Below are positions 11,218 through 22,363 of a DNA stretch of 64,000 nucleotides, one piece after another. Numbering within the stretch: position 1 is the first letter of the stretch; each line of letters begins with the position of its first letter. A model generated the notes under the pieces. The model was given only the letters and a program-made list of their open reading frames with translations, ran no database searches and was not told where the DNA came from. The translations under genes were made by a program, and so were the position numbers. The stretch is from Ramazzottius varieornatus (lineage: Eukaryota; Tardigrada; Eutardigrada; Parachela; Ramazzottiidae). Location: the NCBI GenBank assembly GCA_001949185.1, contig BDGG01000012.1:873995-937994 (forward strand). The letters run 5' to 3'.

Positions 11218-13970
11218 TCAAATGTATACCCGAACCCTGCTCTCTATAGGTTCTCTACAGATATGACAGTTCTGTAAAGATTTGGAGCACTTTCTGCAGC
11301 TCTCAACATGACCACATGGAACGAACGCCATATTTGCAGGATGTTCCATGCAGACCGCGCACACTTTCCCTGAAAATTCAACCTCGCTGGGCCTGTGAGC
11401 TCCGGCAGGGACCGGGAAGCTTTGTCGCTCGACTTCCACTTGTACAACCCTCTCCATTTGATCCACCTCCGCCGCAGATCGCCGTCGTGCACTGTTAAGC
11501 CGGTGTCGACGTCTGCAACGTCTGCAATGTTTTTAGCTGACCCCTTCGCGTCAGTTACGGTAGCACTAGAAATTATTACAGCGCCGGCATACCTTCTGTC
11601 TTCTGCATCCAGGATTATCTGCACCAGACATTCCGTGTCCGGTGTTTTCTCTGGAGCAGTCCGCGAGAGTTCGTCCAGCGCTTTCTCAACCTGCCTAGCT
11701 GTGAATCCCATATTGATAACGTCCCGTACAATATGGGTTATTTCGGTGCTGGGAGCGGTGGGTGTTTCCGGGATATGAATAGGCTGCGATGTAGAAGCCG
11801 GTGCTTCGTAGTTGTTCTGATGGACTTCGACTTCTGCATCGGCTGCTGTTGACGCACTGGGGCCTCCAAAAGCCGACATGATATTCTCGACCAGCTTGGA
11901 GTGTCGATGAAGGTCCCTTAGCCTCGCTGGGACGATTCTTTCCAGGTACTTCCTGGTTGCAGAGCGCTCTCCCCCTTCGTGTCCTTCGCTCTCCGCCGCT
12001 GAAGTCCTTCGCGCTCTATGAACGAACAGTAGTCCCTTTCTCCTGTTCAGGAAGGTGCAGCCCATGGTCAATCGGGCATGTAACACCCAAGGATCCTCGT
12101 ACTCATGCTGACTGAGCTCCACACCGATCCCACAGTAGAAACATTTGATGATCTGTCTGTTGGCTAAAACCAGCAAAATCACAATTTCATAAGTGAAAAA
12201 CTAAAATGTGTAGCCACCCGGCTGGACTTACGCATCAGGTAGAATCCTGCGTCCGCTAGGGCCGTGGCTTTATTGGAGTCTGTCGGACAAACATGCTCGA
12301 AAGTTTTCAGCCGGGCTGCTTCCGAAATCATCTGAGGCGAGGTCGCTGCAATTTAGATGAACGCATACAAATTCCCGGCAAGCTACGGTCTACACCGTTC
12401 CTTCCGCTCTAAGAAGTAAATCACTACGGTCTACGGAGCATGCGACCTTACCTTTGTCCCAATTTATCATGGCACCGACTGGATTCAACCTGGACACTTT
12501 GCTCGACCACGAACGTCCCTGGATAAACTTACATTCCTGGTACAACTTCTGAAACTTTTTGTGGGCTAGTAAGGGAGCTTTAGCATCTCCCTTGTACGGC
12601 TCCCATCCCCAGATAATCACCCCACACGAGCAGCACTGGGTTCGATCTTCCGCTCCCGTATAGAACATGCCATACTTCGCGAAAGTTCGTGGATCTTGAG
12701 GGTGGTCAGCGGGCCAGTTCGCAAAACTGGCCAGTCGCTCTTTGTAGGTTGCCATTGACTTCGTGGCAGTATGGGCATCCTGGGACCCTGATACTTCGGA
12801 ACCGTCTCCTTCGAAGACATCGCTATCCGAATCTTCATCGAACGACGGCCCGAATGTCATCGAAGCGTTCATCCTGCGGAACGATGACCTGCAATTACAT
12901 CGTTGTTCTTATCACATCTTCAACGTGGCAGTTAAAGCATGCATATTGCGCGAAAAGTTTAAGTAACCGCTTCAGTGTGGATATTTTTACCTTAATGGAT
13001 CTGTAGGTGCCGAGCTGACGTTTGAACTCGTGTCATCTGAGACTGTGGAATTCGCGAAGTTCCGTCGCCGCGGTACAATTACAGGAACTTCTACAACAGA
13101 AAAGCTCGATCACCCAGAGTAACGAAGTTTCGAGCCACGCTCAAAGATGGGCATTACGTACAGGATTCCCTGCTGTATATTATATTGATAGTTGCTTATG
13201 GTTTTCTGGTGTTTTTTTAACCTTCACAACAATAGCCCCATTTCGTTAAACTTCACAAAACGAGTCAAGGTTTTGTTCATTACGACTACAAAGGAACATT
13301 AGTGGTCGTTTGAGCGGATATGGACAACAAGGGCGTATCCCGTCGATTAGGAGTGACTCGTGTTAGAAAACAGCCCTCCTAACCACGCGCCAGCCGAAAT
13401 ACAGGTCAAGGTAAAAACCGGCTCTCATTCGCACTGAAATTGACCGAACTCATAAGTCATAAATAGAGGGACGGATCAATCAAGGTTGATAGATTTCTGT
13501 TGCTAAAGTTTGCTCGATCAAGGTCTTCGTTTCATAACTTACTCGACATCCTGATGGCCTTACGCGCATATTCACAACGCTGGGTATGAAGGTCCTGTAG
13601 TTCTCGGGAACTCTCCGCGGATCGCAGAGTTCGCTCGCTTACAAACAGATTGCAGTGAAAGCAGAATAACGCTTTCGTGTTGGTGATAAGGTCTGGAACA
13701 CAAAACTTTGTTATAAGCAATCTGCTTTCGTAAGAACTCTGATTAACAGTAGGGCGATTATAGATACGTAACGAGATTGATATGAATTATCTGTGGTAAT
13801 AACTGACCAGACACGAAGAACCCGGCCTCCGCAAGTTGCTCTACGGAGAAAGGACCAATCGTTCTTTCCCAAGAAAAGGTCCGCAGTCTCTTCTGATAAG
13901 ATGCATAGTCTGGATAATGTGGAACGGTCAAAATCTCAGATGATTTGACTGCTCCAGCCCGTACGTCCAT
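11218..13970 (-). CDS. inhibitor of apoptosis protein, 3 BIR + UBA + RING (IAP-1)
   Basis: Seven exons keep phase: 13970-13808, 13692-13543, 13042-12991, 12888-12452, 12345-12232, 12163-11593 and 11521-11218, giving 596 residues. BIR1 spans about residues 28-100 (FCFHC...HTQRC), BIR2 about 172-245 (CCSCGVIIWGWEP...H...C), and BIR3 about 277-345 (KCFYCG...H-x6-C). A UBA-like helix bundle (VRDVINMGFTARQVEKALDEL) lies near 448-493, and a C-terminal IAP-type RING (CAVC...CGH...C..C...CHIC) near 545-585. This is the XIAP/cIAP/Diap2 plan: caspase or IBM-peptide binding by BIRs and ubiquitin ligase activity from the RING. BIR1 and BIR2 have abnormal His-Cys spacing (x3 and x9 instead of x6), so their zinc sites are divergent. 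The 13042-12991 exon is inferred from phase and splice sites. ATG13970 is chosen because a stop lies upstream in frame. Confidence 0.82.
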
Positions 13971-14177
13971 TTCGAAGGCGGACGATGCCGTTTGGGTGAG
14001 ACGCGGTTTCTGGAATAGGGAAATTCAGACGAGTGAAAGCCAACTTCCAATGAGTTAATCTACTAGATTCCTTTGAGAACGTGACGGTTGTTGAGGGAAG
14101 CGTACGATTTATTTATGTTTCGGAGGCAGACGGAACCCGCAAATGCCAACATTTCCGCCTCGTCGTTCGCCGCATTG

Positions 14178-14530
14178 TTAGTTCTCAGTTGGCGACGATG
14201 GAATACCCGTGCAGTATCTAATCAGCCCGAACACCTCTGATTCATATACCTCGTAACGTTCAACAATCAAATATTTACCGATGACTAGTCCGGTTGCCGT
14301 CGCGCATATTAAGGTACAGGAACGGCCTCCGGGTTTCTTTTCAGTTTTGACGATAACTCCACACAGCTCGTTCATCCCGGTCCGAAGTCCAGACTCCATT
14401 ACGAAACGAGCAGATTCCTCTGGTCTCACTCCCGTATCTCCCTCCGAAAGGCCGACATACTGCGCAACCCCAAGAGACTGGCAGCTTTCGATGCATCGTT
14501 ATTTCCGTCCGAAATCGGAAAATCTCCTAA
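14178..14530 (-). other. possible orphan exon
   Basis: On the minus strand an open stretch reads CQSLGVAQYVGLSEGDTG, continues with MESGLRTGMNELCGVIVKTE and ends at a GTAAAT donor-like site after GLVIG. It looks more protein-like than the other frames but does not splice in phase into IAP-1 and I do not recognise it. It may be an exon of an unseen gene or chance. Confidence 0.25.
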
Positions 14531-14960
14531 TTTCGATCTTACAGAGTATGCGGATACGAGTAGCTCGTCCAGAAAGCATCTCGATTCTCGACGAAACAAA
14601 AGGAAATCGCCAGATCCAAAGAACGATTGCGCGATTGCGATAAAATGAAATTCTGCTCACTGAAGAGCTCATTTGTCTCTTTGATTGTTTAATTGGCCAG
14701 TTTTCTTCAAGTATGATCCAATTGGCAACAAACAGCCATAGTCGAGAATCCCAATATCCAAAGAATGCAAAGATGATATAGTTTTCCTAGATTTCTTTGC
14801 TCTTCCCTGGTGCTCTTCGGAATGTGGTGATTCTTGTCTGCTTTGTAGGTGAACGGTTCGGCCGGGCTTGGAAGCTGCCTGCTTCTGTGGAATCCGTCCG
14901 TCTATGCCCGTCATTCCTAACCTGGAACACATCTCGGCAATACGCTCTGATCCTGCCACC

Positions 14961-15299
14961 ATGCCACACAGCGTTCTCCTTCTCCAGACGACAACAGATC
15001 CGGGGAGCAGGACATACAGTGACTATGAATCTCAGAACGCCTGTCTACGAGAGATCTGCAATATCTTCGAAAGTCTACTGCGCAAGAGCATGCCTGCAAT
15101 GTCCAACATTACGTACGATATACGGGATCTGTACGACTTCATAGACCGCCTCGAAGACTTGGCCATTATCATATCTCAAGATTCACGAGGGTCTCGACTG
15201 TACCTGCCCAGAGGAAAGGAGTACATCAAGGAAGCCATCTATAAGCTGCTGCTGGAAGAGAGATCGAAAGCCAAGAGCCTGTATGATGCGCCGTACTGA
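14961..15299 (+). CDS. ERH: enhancer of rudimentary homologue, divergent and intronless
   Basis: A single exon of 112 residues begins MPHSVLLLQTT and continues GSRTYSDYES, ITYDIRDLYDFIDRLEDL, YLPRGKEYIKEAIYKLLLEE, aligning without gaps of note to ERH ([24 protein letters not shown]...). ERH is a small dimeric nuclear protein in RNA processing complexes (with Ciz1, DGCR8/Drosha, and the Mmi1/PETISCO-type complexes). The ATG has a good context (CCACCATGC). ERH is among the most conserved animal proteins, yet here only about half the residues match the human protein by eye. No intron is present in a window where other genes are intron-rich. It could be a retrocopy-derived paralogue or a fast-evolving single copy. 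It lies between the two IAP genes on the opposite strand. Confidence 0.9.
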   Translation: MPHSVLLLQTTTDPGSRTYSDYESQNACLREICNIFESLLRKSMPAMSNITYDIRDLYDFIDRLEDLAIIISQDSRGSRLYLPRGKEYIKEAIYKLLLEERSKAKSLYDAPY

Positions 15300-16075
15300 C
15301 GTCCGGCTACTGGTAATTGGTCAAGCTTTAGCATAGACTACATAGTATAGCTTTAGCATGCTATCGCGAGCACCGTATCTTTCTCGGTTCGCTTTAATGG
15401 CATTTCTCCTTTCAGCAGGATATTCCCAAAATGTTTCACCACTATCGGGTGAGTTTAAGGAGATGTCTTGAGGGTCAGTTCATAATAAGTTTGGCGCCAA
15501 AGCCTTTGTGCAAGGTGTATCTGCGCTCCAAACTCTTATGAACTGATTCTTGAGAATGAAAGATTGATATCTCTGGAAATATAATACTACTTATCTGAAG
15601 TTCTTCCGAATGAAAGTAATTGGGTTCATGCCTGCTCAGATGACGCCACTGTTCATGAGCGTTCCAGACTGGGCTAAGTTCAATCGTGTTTGCAGCAGAC
15701 GCTGTGAAAACTCATGTTTTTTAAGCAGATTCCTATGAAACCTTTTCTGATGAGCAGCTGCTGCAGTTCGTATGTTCTTTGTTTTCGCCTGACGTGGGTC
15801 GGGAAAGAATGGCTTTCCTGGATCAGATTTACTGATAAAGAGTCCGAATTGATGTGCGGGATTATGGTTTGAAACAGCAGCACGAACAGTGCTCGGTGTT
15901 CTGTACAAGGTATTAGAGCCGTTTTTGCACAACTTGGAGGAAACAAAAAACTGCTTTCAAAAAGCTACCATCAAGACTCAAACGGGTAGAACCACTCTTC
16001 AGATGCAATGCGCAGCAAGAAAGTAAAAACTAAAAGTTCGAGAATTTGAATCAAAACGAAAATTTAAAGACTAAG
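15300..16075. other. intergenic between ERH and IAP-2
   Basis: Convergent 3' ends flank this stretch. I see no supported gene; the short frames on the minus strand lack splice or motif support. Confidence 0.4.
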
Positions 16076-18889
16076 TTAAGACAGGAATGTTTTCAGAGTG
16101 CCCCGTATTCCAAGTCGGCACTGGGGACACGTCCGGAGCAAGGGAGCACACTCGGAACAGACCTAAAGGACGAGCATGGCAAAGCTAATTTAGGAAGCAG
16201 TGGGAGTTCCACAAACCAAATCTCGAGCAATAGCCCGCGGAAAATGTTAGCTGACATACCATTAGATGTCCGCAGGGTAGGAACGCGATGGAAATTTCTT
16301 TATCACAGCAAATCTTGCACTTTCTCTGCTGCAGCAACCTCTTGTTTTCGGCTGTGAGGTCCTCGACTACGATAAACAAATTGAGCAGCCACATGGACAG
16401 TCGTATATGGTTCTTTTGACTCTTTGAAGGATCATAAACAAACCTGATTTCTTTGAATCTTTCTTTGAATTCTTCAGTTTGGCGAAGAAACTGCTGGCGA
16501 CTTTGCCCGGAGATGAGCCTTCAGGCCTTTAAGAAGAACACAAGGGCGTAATTCATCACTTTTGAACTTCGAAGAACACAATTCATCTGTCTGGTATCCG
16601 GCACGCGACAAACTTACTTTCTCCGGTTCTCGAGTTCAAGGACACTGTTCATCAGCTCTTCGACGTTGATGAAAGGTTTGGCAGGGCCAGGTATACACGC
16701 TGAGCGGCGTTCGCGGATTGCTTGTTCCACTGAAGGCAGAGGAAGACCCTGTTGCAAATTTCCTTCTTGTTAGCTGAGAAGGTAGAAAACACCTAATCAT
16801 CGCAACGGAGTATTTAATTACCATTTCAAGCACTCTTCGAACCACGGATTCCTCATCAGCTGGTGCGACAGGGGTCGTCGGCGTAGACACTACGCTTAGC
16901 CGAAGTGCTCGCCCTGCAAGATAATGATACTTGCCACAAACAAAGAAAATGAAAGAAAGTACAGTAATTGAGAAGCCGGCATGCATTCTTCGGATAATCG
17001 TAATCTGAAGTGGCGCACGGTCCCACCAATAACAAAGACAACTGCGCCACTGCAGATGGCGATCATCCCAAAAGTGTTCGCCGACTTCCCAATTTCATTG
17101 AGCTAATACCTCGACTTCCGGCGGTCAGTCCACCATTGTTTTCAAGCACTGCCTTCTGAATATTCTCCACATAGTTGGCTCCCTTTACTTCGACAAGGTA
17201 CGGACACTGTGGAAACCACTTTGCGTGCTCTTCCCACGCATCGTCAGAACTTGACCAACACCGAAGCCCGCCGTCACCTACACCATTATCGGAGATCTTG
17301 ACTTATTTTACAGCGAAATTATATTGCTTATTTTTTAGTATTAGTCACTTACAGTGGAAACATCGTACGTTATCGTTGACACCTTTGAAAAGAGCATTTC
17401 GAATTGATACAGAGAATGAGGGTGCGTCCTCCAAAACACCTTCAGGCTACGGCTGTTTGAATTATCCTTACCGGTAAAGAAGAATCCTGCCAGTGCCAGA
17501 TGCTCGGGGACTTGTATGCGGTTCGACCAGTTCTTGAACGTCCCTAGACGAACCTGCGAATCAAAAAGGCTTACTATAACAACGGAACTATTGTTAAATG
17601 AAGAGACAGCATATCCATTAAGTGAAATGACTAGCTAACCTGGTAGTTGGCTAGGTAAGGAGAGCAGGGGTACTTTGACGGAACAATCTGCGGCACACCT
17701 GATCCGGACACGTCGATGCCACTGGAAGGAGCCGCACTAGTCGGCGAGGACTGTGTCGAAGAGTAGTCACTCCCATACTCTTTCGCTTCGAAATTACACC
17801 AGGGAAAGTGCTTGCGGTGTTCTATTGCTGGATCATCGCCTCGCTGCCACGTACCTAAAAAAATGAAATGTGACGATCTAGTCTCTACCGGTCACAAATG
17901 AGCTACAGACAGACCCAAGATTCCGGCGCAATAAGCGCATCGAACTCTGTCTTGAAATCCCGTATAGAAGAAGCCAGCTGCCGCCAAATCTTGGAACTTG
18001 ACCAGATGATGAGGGAAGTTCAGGAAAGATTTCAGCCGGTTCTTTTCGGACTTCATGTCCTGACCATCTGTCATCACTTCGGTAATAACGCTTCCGCAGG
18101 TACTTCTTCTCCGGGAAAGACTTCGGTACGCGCTGTCCACTGTGCCATAACGTGAGCAGGAAGATCTGGCACCTTCACGAACCGGCTGCTGTACCAAGGA
18201 AGATGGCGTAGTCGGATGACTGACGCTGCTTCGAACATCGAATCCACTATCCATGGACTCCAAAAACTGAAGATGCAGCTTCGATTCGATTTCCGTCTTG
18301 AAGTACGGTACATTACTGGAACTTCCGCAGACAAAACTGCAGGTGGGAAAGTTCAGCCGGTGCTTCTTCATTACATCCTGAAAAACACCACATTTTCCAG
18401 AATCATTCTCCGCGGACTCTCACGCGCCTGCGTACATTGATTCGTGAATCTGTAACGGTTATGCATATGCCGGTAAGAACTTACATCACCAAGCTGCCAC
18501 TTGTCCAACTGGCCGCCACAAGAAAAGCACTGGACTGTATCGCCCTGTCCAGTGAAGAAGAATCCAGCACGAGCTAGCCGGTCCGTCGAGACCATGGACA
18601 AGGCGGGCCACCGAAGGTACGTCACTAGTCTTTCCTCTTCGTGCTCCATACCTTTCAATGGACAAACTGGCATCCGCGAATGAGGACTAGCAGGGCTTCG
18701 TCGTGTCGATAGATTATTCGCTGACCGTGTCAGCTTCTGCGACACTGCGAGTGTCGGTCGGGTCCGGGGCGGTACAATCGCGGAGGTAGAACTAGAGGAA
18801 GTCACCATAGTGCACAGATCCAGCGCTTCTTTGATCCGGGACGAAATGGGTCTGGCATTCAAGGGTAGAATGTCCGGCTTCTTCGGCAT
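16076..18889 (-). CDS. inhibitor of apoptosis protein, 3 BIR + UBA + RING (IAP-2)
   Basis: Eleven exons keep phase: 18889-18485, 18377-17915, 17854-17640, 17553-17472, 17382-17353, 17277-17110, 16913-16822, 16748-16618, 16526-16444, 16366-16260, 16162-16076, giving 620 residues. All three BIRs are canonical: BIR1 ([10 protein letters not shown]...HRLNFPTC), BIR2 ([17 protein letters not shown]...HRKHFPWC) and BIR3 (CFHCDGGLRCW...[10 protein letters not shown], almost textbook XIAP BIR3). A UBA segment ([19 protein letters not shown]) lies near residues 455-500. The RING is split by an intron inside CGHLM|VCSEC and ends CPQC. Expected roles are caspase/IBM binding, ubiquitin ligation and, as in Diap2, innate immune signalling. 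An in-frame TAG precedes the ATG directly. Exon 2's donor is a weak GTCTGT. Confidence 0.92.
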
Positions 18890-19733
18890 CTATGAATATG
18901 GTTCCAGCCTGTGAACAGATCAAGTTATGGTATGTCTGCTTTCGATTCAACTTTGACATACGAAAGCACAATCTGCTATTTCAGATGTTTGGCTACCGAC
19001 TGCGCAAGACGGAAAAAAGTTCTCTCCTCTCAGGAAGCCCGGAGGCATGTCTCCCTGAGCTAGTCCGGAAGGCACGATCACAGAACGGTCGTCACACGAT
19101 CGACGATTGTACACCAGCCACCTCTATTACAAAATCCTGATGGCAAAACAACGATATCTACGCGCTTACCTGTAGCAAACATGTTGTGCGAGCTCTCTGA
19201 AGCAAAGAACCAACGTCTTTCATCATTGTCCGTCCGCGCAGCATTCGTTGTAGAAAATTAAAACTTCAGTAACTAACATGGAGTGCCTGAAAGCCGCAGT
19301 AACCGTGAGCGCGGTCGAAGGGCGAATCGTAGACGTAGTGAACAAAGCCACCGAGAAAACTCACCAACTCCCCAACCCTGTGAAGCCGCTTCTCCAAGCA
19401 CGACCAAGCCGGAGGAAGAGCTCGGGAGAAAATTCCAGATGAAATGCTTCAGAGGAAAGGATGCAGAGTCCGGAGTTTTCTTCTTCGATCAGAAAATCCA
19501 AAACGCAAACATTGGAACAGCTGATGCGTAATGCGCATGCCACACCCAAAAGTCACAGACCAGACATCTGCGGATCTGTTGGGGCCCTGCTTTGGAAAAT
19601 TTAGGGTCTGGGTGCCGTACGGCGATGCATTCACGCATTTGGCAGGCCGTCACACGGTTACTACCTGCAACATTATCGGATTCCCCTTTTCCGCTAAGGG
19701 AATTTCAGCTGAAGCCGTTTGAAACTTCAGTAT
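18890..19733. other. upstream region of IAP-2 with a small open frame
   Basis: On the minus strand a GTAAGC donor near 19170 and an acceptor just before the IAP-2 start suggest a 5' UTR intron. On the plus strand ATG19278 opens a 54-codon frame (MECLKAAVTVSAVEGRI...) that I cannot assign. Nothing else is supported. Confidence 0.3.
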
Positions 19734-20825
19734 AGAGATTGCGAGGACAGGTCAGGTCTCATAAAAAGCCACTCTCATCTTTCGGTCTCATGTTTCGCCG
19801 GGTCGTGGGCCGGCTCGAACCCGCTGATTCGCTGCTATTGGCCGACTGGAAATCCGAGACTTGGATTCTGATACCGTGCCCGACTGGTCTCATGGAAAAC
19901 CGAAATTTCGATAAGACCGATTTCTGAGACCATCCCCTAAATTATCCCCTCTAACTCTTGCGTATCTCTGCGTGTGCGATAGCCTGAAGGCTGCCCCTTT
20001 CGTTATTTTGGACCACAGTGTGCGGTGCCCACCTTTTACATGGGATTGCGACATGTAAAATACACGCATCTATCCCTACTCCAGCGGCGCACTTCTAGTT
20101 ACATGATGCCCGAGGAATCGTGAATCTGCTATTATCTGTGAACTTGGCAGAAGGTTACTTCCAGATCATCAGAAACCAAGAGCCTGGCTAGCCGGCTGCT
20201 ATTCGACGGACGAAAGCGATATGACTCTCGGACTGCCATGCAACCTCGGCGCAATAGGCACTAAGCAACAATGTATCAGGATTCCATGTCATCCACGATG
20301 GCCACTATCTTTCTGAAGCAGCAAGGCAGTTTGCGCTGATCCAGCTGCGTATGTCTGCGTTGGTTTGTTTAGCCGGCTAGCCAGGCTTAAAACAGTGGAA
20401 AGCTCTGCTCAAGTTGCTGCGGTGGGAAAACTTGAACAAGAAAACAGACGTCCCTGGCATTCAGTTAGCAGATATCTCCTGGATGTGCCTCCTTCGGCTT
20501 TCGCCCTCTCATGCGTGTTATCGTCCCCTTTGCTGTGTCATGGGAAATGTTAACGCTGGAGAGTCTGAGAAAGTCCAAGATAGTCAAGATACCGCTTAGT
20601 AACTTACATAATCCAGATTCACTAACTGCAGTTTCAATTCGCGGTCGGCACAGCAAGCATTGCGATCGCGAGGTGAAATTTTTCACATGCACAGTTACCG
20701 ACGACACATTCAACTCTCATAATACTTGATGAGGGAGGAGTTGATTTCTCCAAATCTGAGATTTTAACCCGAGACTCACAAATATAACGGCAGTTTATGA
20801 GACCACACCTGTCCTCGCAAACTCT
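19734..20825. mobile_element. 1.1-kb terminal-inverted-repeat element A
   Basis: The left end (AGAGATTGCGAGGACAGG..., 19734 onward) is repeated inverted at the right end (to 20825). The arms are about 32 bp, matching AGAG(A/T)TTGCGAGGACAGG and continuing through GGTCTCATAAA with a few differences. No coding capacity is evident, so it looks non-autonomous. The GGTCTCA heptamer recurs inside the left part (19755, 19785 and 19884, plus inverted TGAGACC at 19925). A clear target duplication was not found. The right end lies only 5 bases from the start of the next element. Confidence 0.65.
20181..20387. mobile_element. 207-bp MITE-like element B nested in element A
   Basis: Perfect 17-bp inverted ends (AGCCTGGCTAGCCGGCT at 20181 and its reverse complement ending at 20387) bound a 207-bp non-coding segment. 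I see no obvious target duplication. It sits wholly inside element A, suggesting a later insertion or an internal palindrome of A. Confidence 0.55.
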
Positions 20826-20830
20826 GTAAT

Positions 20831-22212
20831 AGAGAGGTTGATATTTGACTTGATGAGTGTTTAGCACAGGTTTAGCAAAGCAACAAGCCAATCGGAATAG
20901 ACCACGGAGGCGGGCTAGAACCGATTGGACCCACTATGCTATGCAAGCTCTGAACTTTGCAAAGCGCATACGGGACGCTACTCCGATGTTTAGTGGAGCT
21001 TGCATAGCAATTCAGCTATTTCTCTCCGGGGCATGAATTACTGTCGGTAACACGAATCGTAGGGCAACACGGTAAATTTTCACCGTCGTCTACTCTCCGG
21101 AAAGACTTCGAAATTTTCGAACGGAAACTTTAAAACTTTTATTTCCATAGTTTTTGATATCAGTGGTAACGATGGACGAGTCGATTGCTGTCGATGGGCC
21201 AGACGCTCATGACCTGTCTATAGCAGAAACTTTCAGCTCAGGTAAACCACGGAGGGACTTCAGTCTGGAAGAAGAGATTGCTTTATGCAACGAAATCGAG
21301 GAGAAGAAGCCGATATTTATTACCGCTCAGGCCGGCTGGAAAGATGTCAAGATCGCTATGGACGCCTTCAGCGGATTCCAGCGAGAAGTGCGATGCTACA
21401 AGCTCTACTACGATAACTTACTGATGAAGTTTTAAGCCAACGACAACAAAGCAAGATGGAAGAGTGGATAGAAGGAAAGTTTCACCAAGCTAAAGTTGGG
21501 CCTGGCGAATCTGGTCGCATTACGGCGTGACGCTGACATCGCAAACGCTGCTACGGACGATTAGATGATTGATTGGATGATTAGATGCATTTTTCAGTGT
21601 GTTATTGTGAAGCAAACGATACCGTCAACTGTATCTTTATGTACAGCCTTGTGGAATTCTGCGTGCTGTCACTGCTGTGAGTCCTTTAACTGTAGCATTG
21701 GTACTTGGCTCTACTTTGAGGTTAACTGCAGCTTTACACTGTATGCTCAACCGCAACTTTGCACTGTATGCTCAACTGCAGCTTCATTCCCAGTCTCAAT
21801 GTGAAAGTCAACTGTAGCCTTGAACGCACAGGGCTGACAGCTGAGGCCGGCTCAACAGGGGTTGTACCTTGCTTCTTCTTCTTGGGCTCGTTCTGGTTCT
21901 TAGAGAGGACCGTTGTCGAACTTTCTCTGGGAAACTTAAGGAGACGACCGCTACGGAGAGGCATGGTGTTCAGCTACAATTTTCGAGCAAACTACACAGT
22001 GAAAGACTGAAAGTAGGGCAAACACACAGTTAATGGTAAGGCGGAAAATAAAATTAAAATTTATGGAACGCGTACATACGTGAGGTATGCTAATCACGAG
22101 TTTGCGTAGTGCAAGTCGCAACCTCTGCTGGTTTAGTGTAGCCAGGGGGCGGAGCTTGCTCACTGTGCTAAACCTGTGCTAAACACTGATCAAGTCAAAT
22201 ATCAACCTCTCT
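20831..22212. mobile_element. 1.38-kb Harbinger-like element C
   Basis: About 50-bp terminal inverted repeats begin AGAGAGGTTGATATTTGACT and end with the reverse complement at 22212; by eye they differ at only two positions. The flanks are AAT on both sides (20828-20830 and 22213-22215), a 3-bp target duplication as used by the PIF/Harbinger superfamily. Inside is a remnant of a Myb/SANT-like protein (21154-21435) but no transposase, so it is probably non-autonomous. Degenerate copies of a unit containing CAACTGYAGC lie near 21,610-21,830. Confidence 0.8.
21154..21540 (+). pseudogene. Myb/SANT-like transposon protein remnant
   Basis: The frame MDESIAVDGPDAHDLS... (ATG at 21172) leads into FSLEEEIALCNEIEEKKPIF, then GWKDVKIAMDAFSG and KLYYDNLLMKF, the layout of the Myb-like DNA-binding protein that accompanies Harbinger transposases. 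A TAA follows at 21433. The same frame then continues with recognisable family-like sequence (NDNKARWKSG, FTKLKLGLANLVALRRD) interrupted by further stops, so it is decayed. DNA binding to element ends would be its expected role. Confidence 0.6.
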
Positions 22213-22363
22213 AATTTGAAACCTGGTATGAACGTTTTGATCGATTGAGACTTCCCCTACGATTCACGTTGCATATGGTCTGGAGTCTGAACTCTGCAGT
22301 TTGACAGTCCCGGAGTAAGGAAACACAAAGTAGCTATCGGACTCGTAACTCTTGGCGGAAAGG

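Noticed and set aside
12900-12990. Apparent extra BIR core (CFNCHVED) on the minus strand
   Set aside because: It lies inside the intron 12990-12889; including it introduces a stop before the next exon and breaks the phase that the exons either side share.
19755-19931. GGTCTCA...TGAGACC as a separate 177-bp MITE
   Set aside because: The same heptamer is part of element A's longer inverted end; no independent target duplication was seen.
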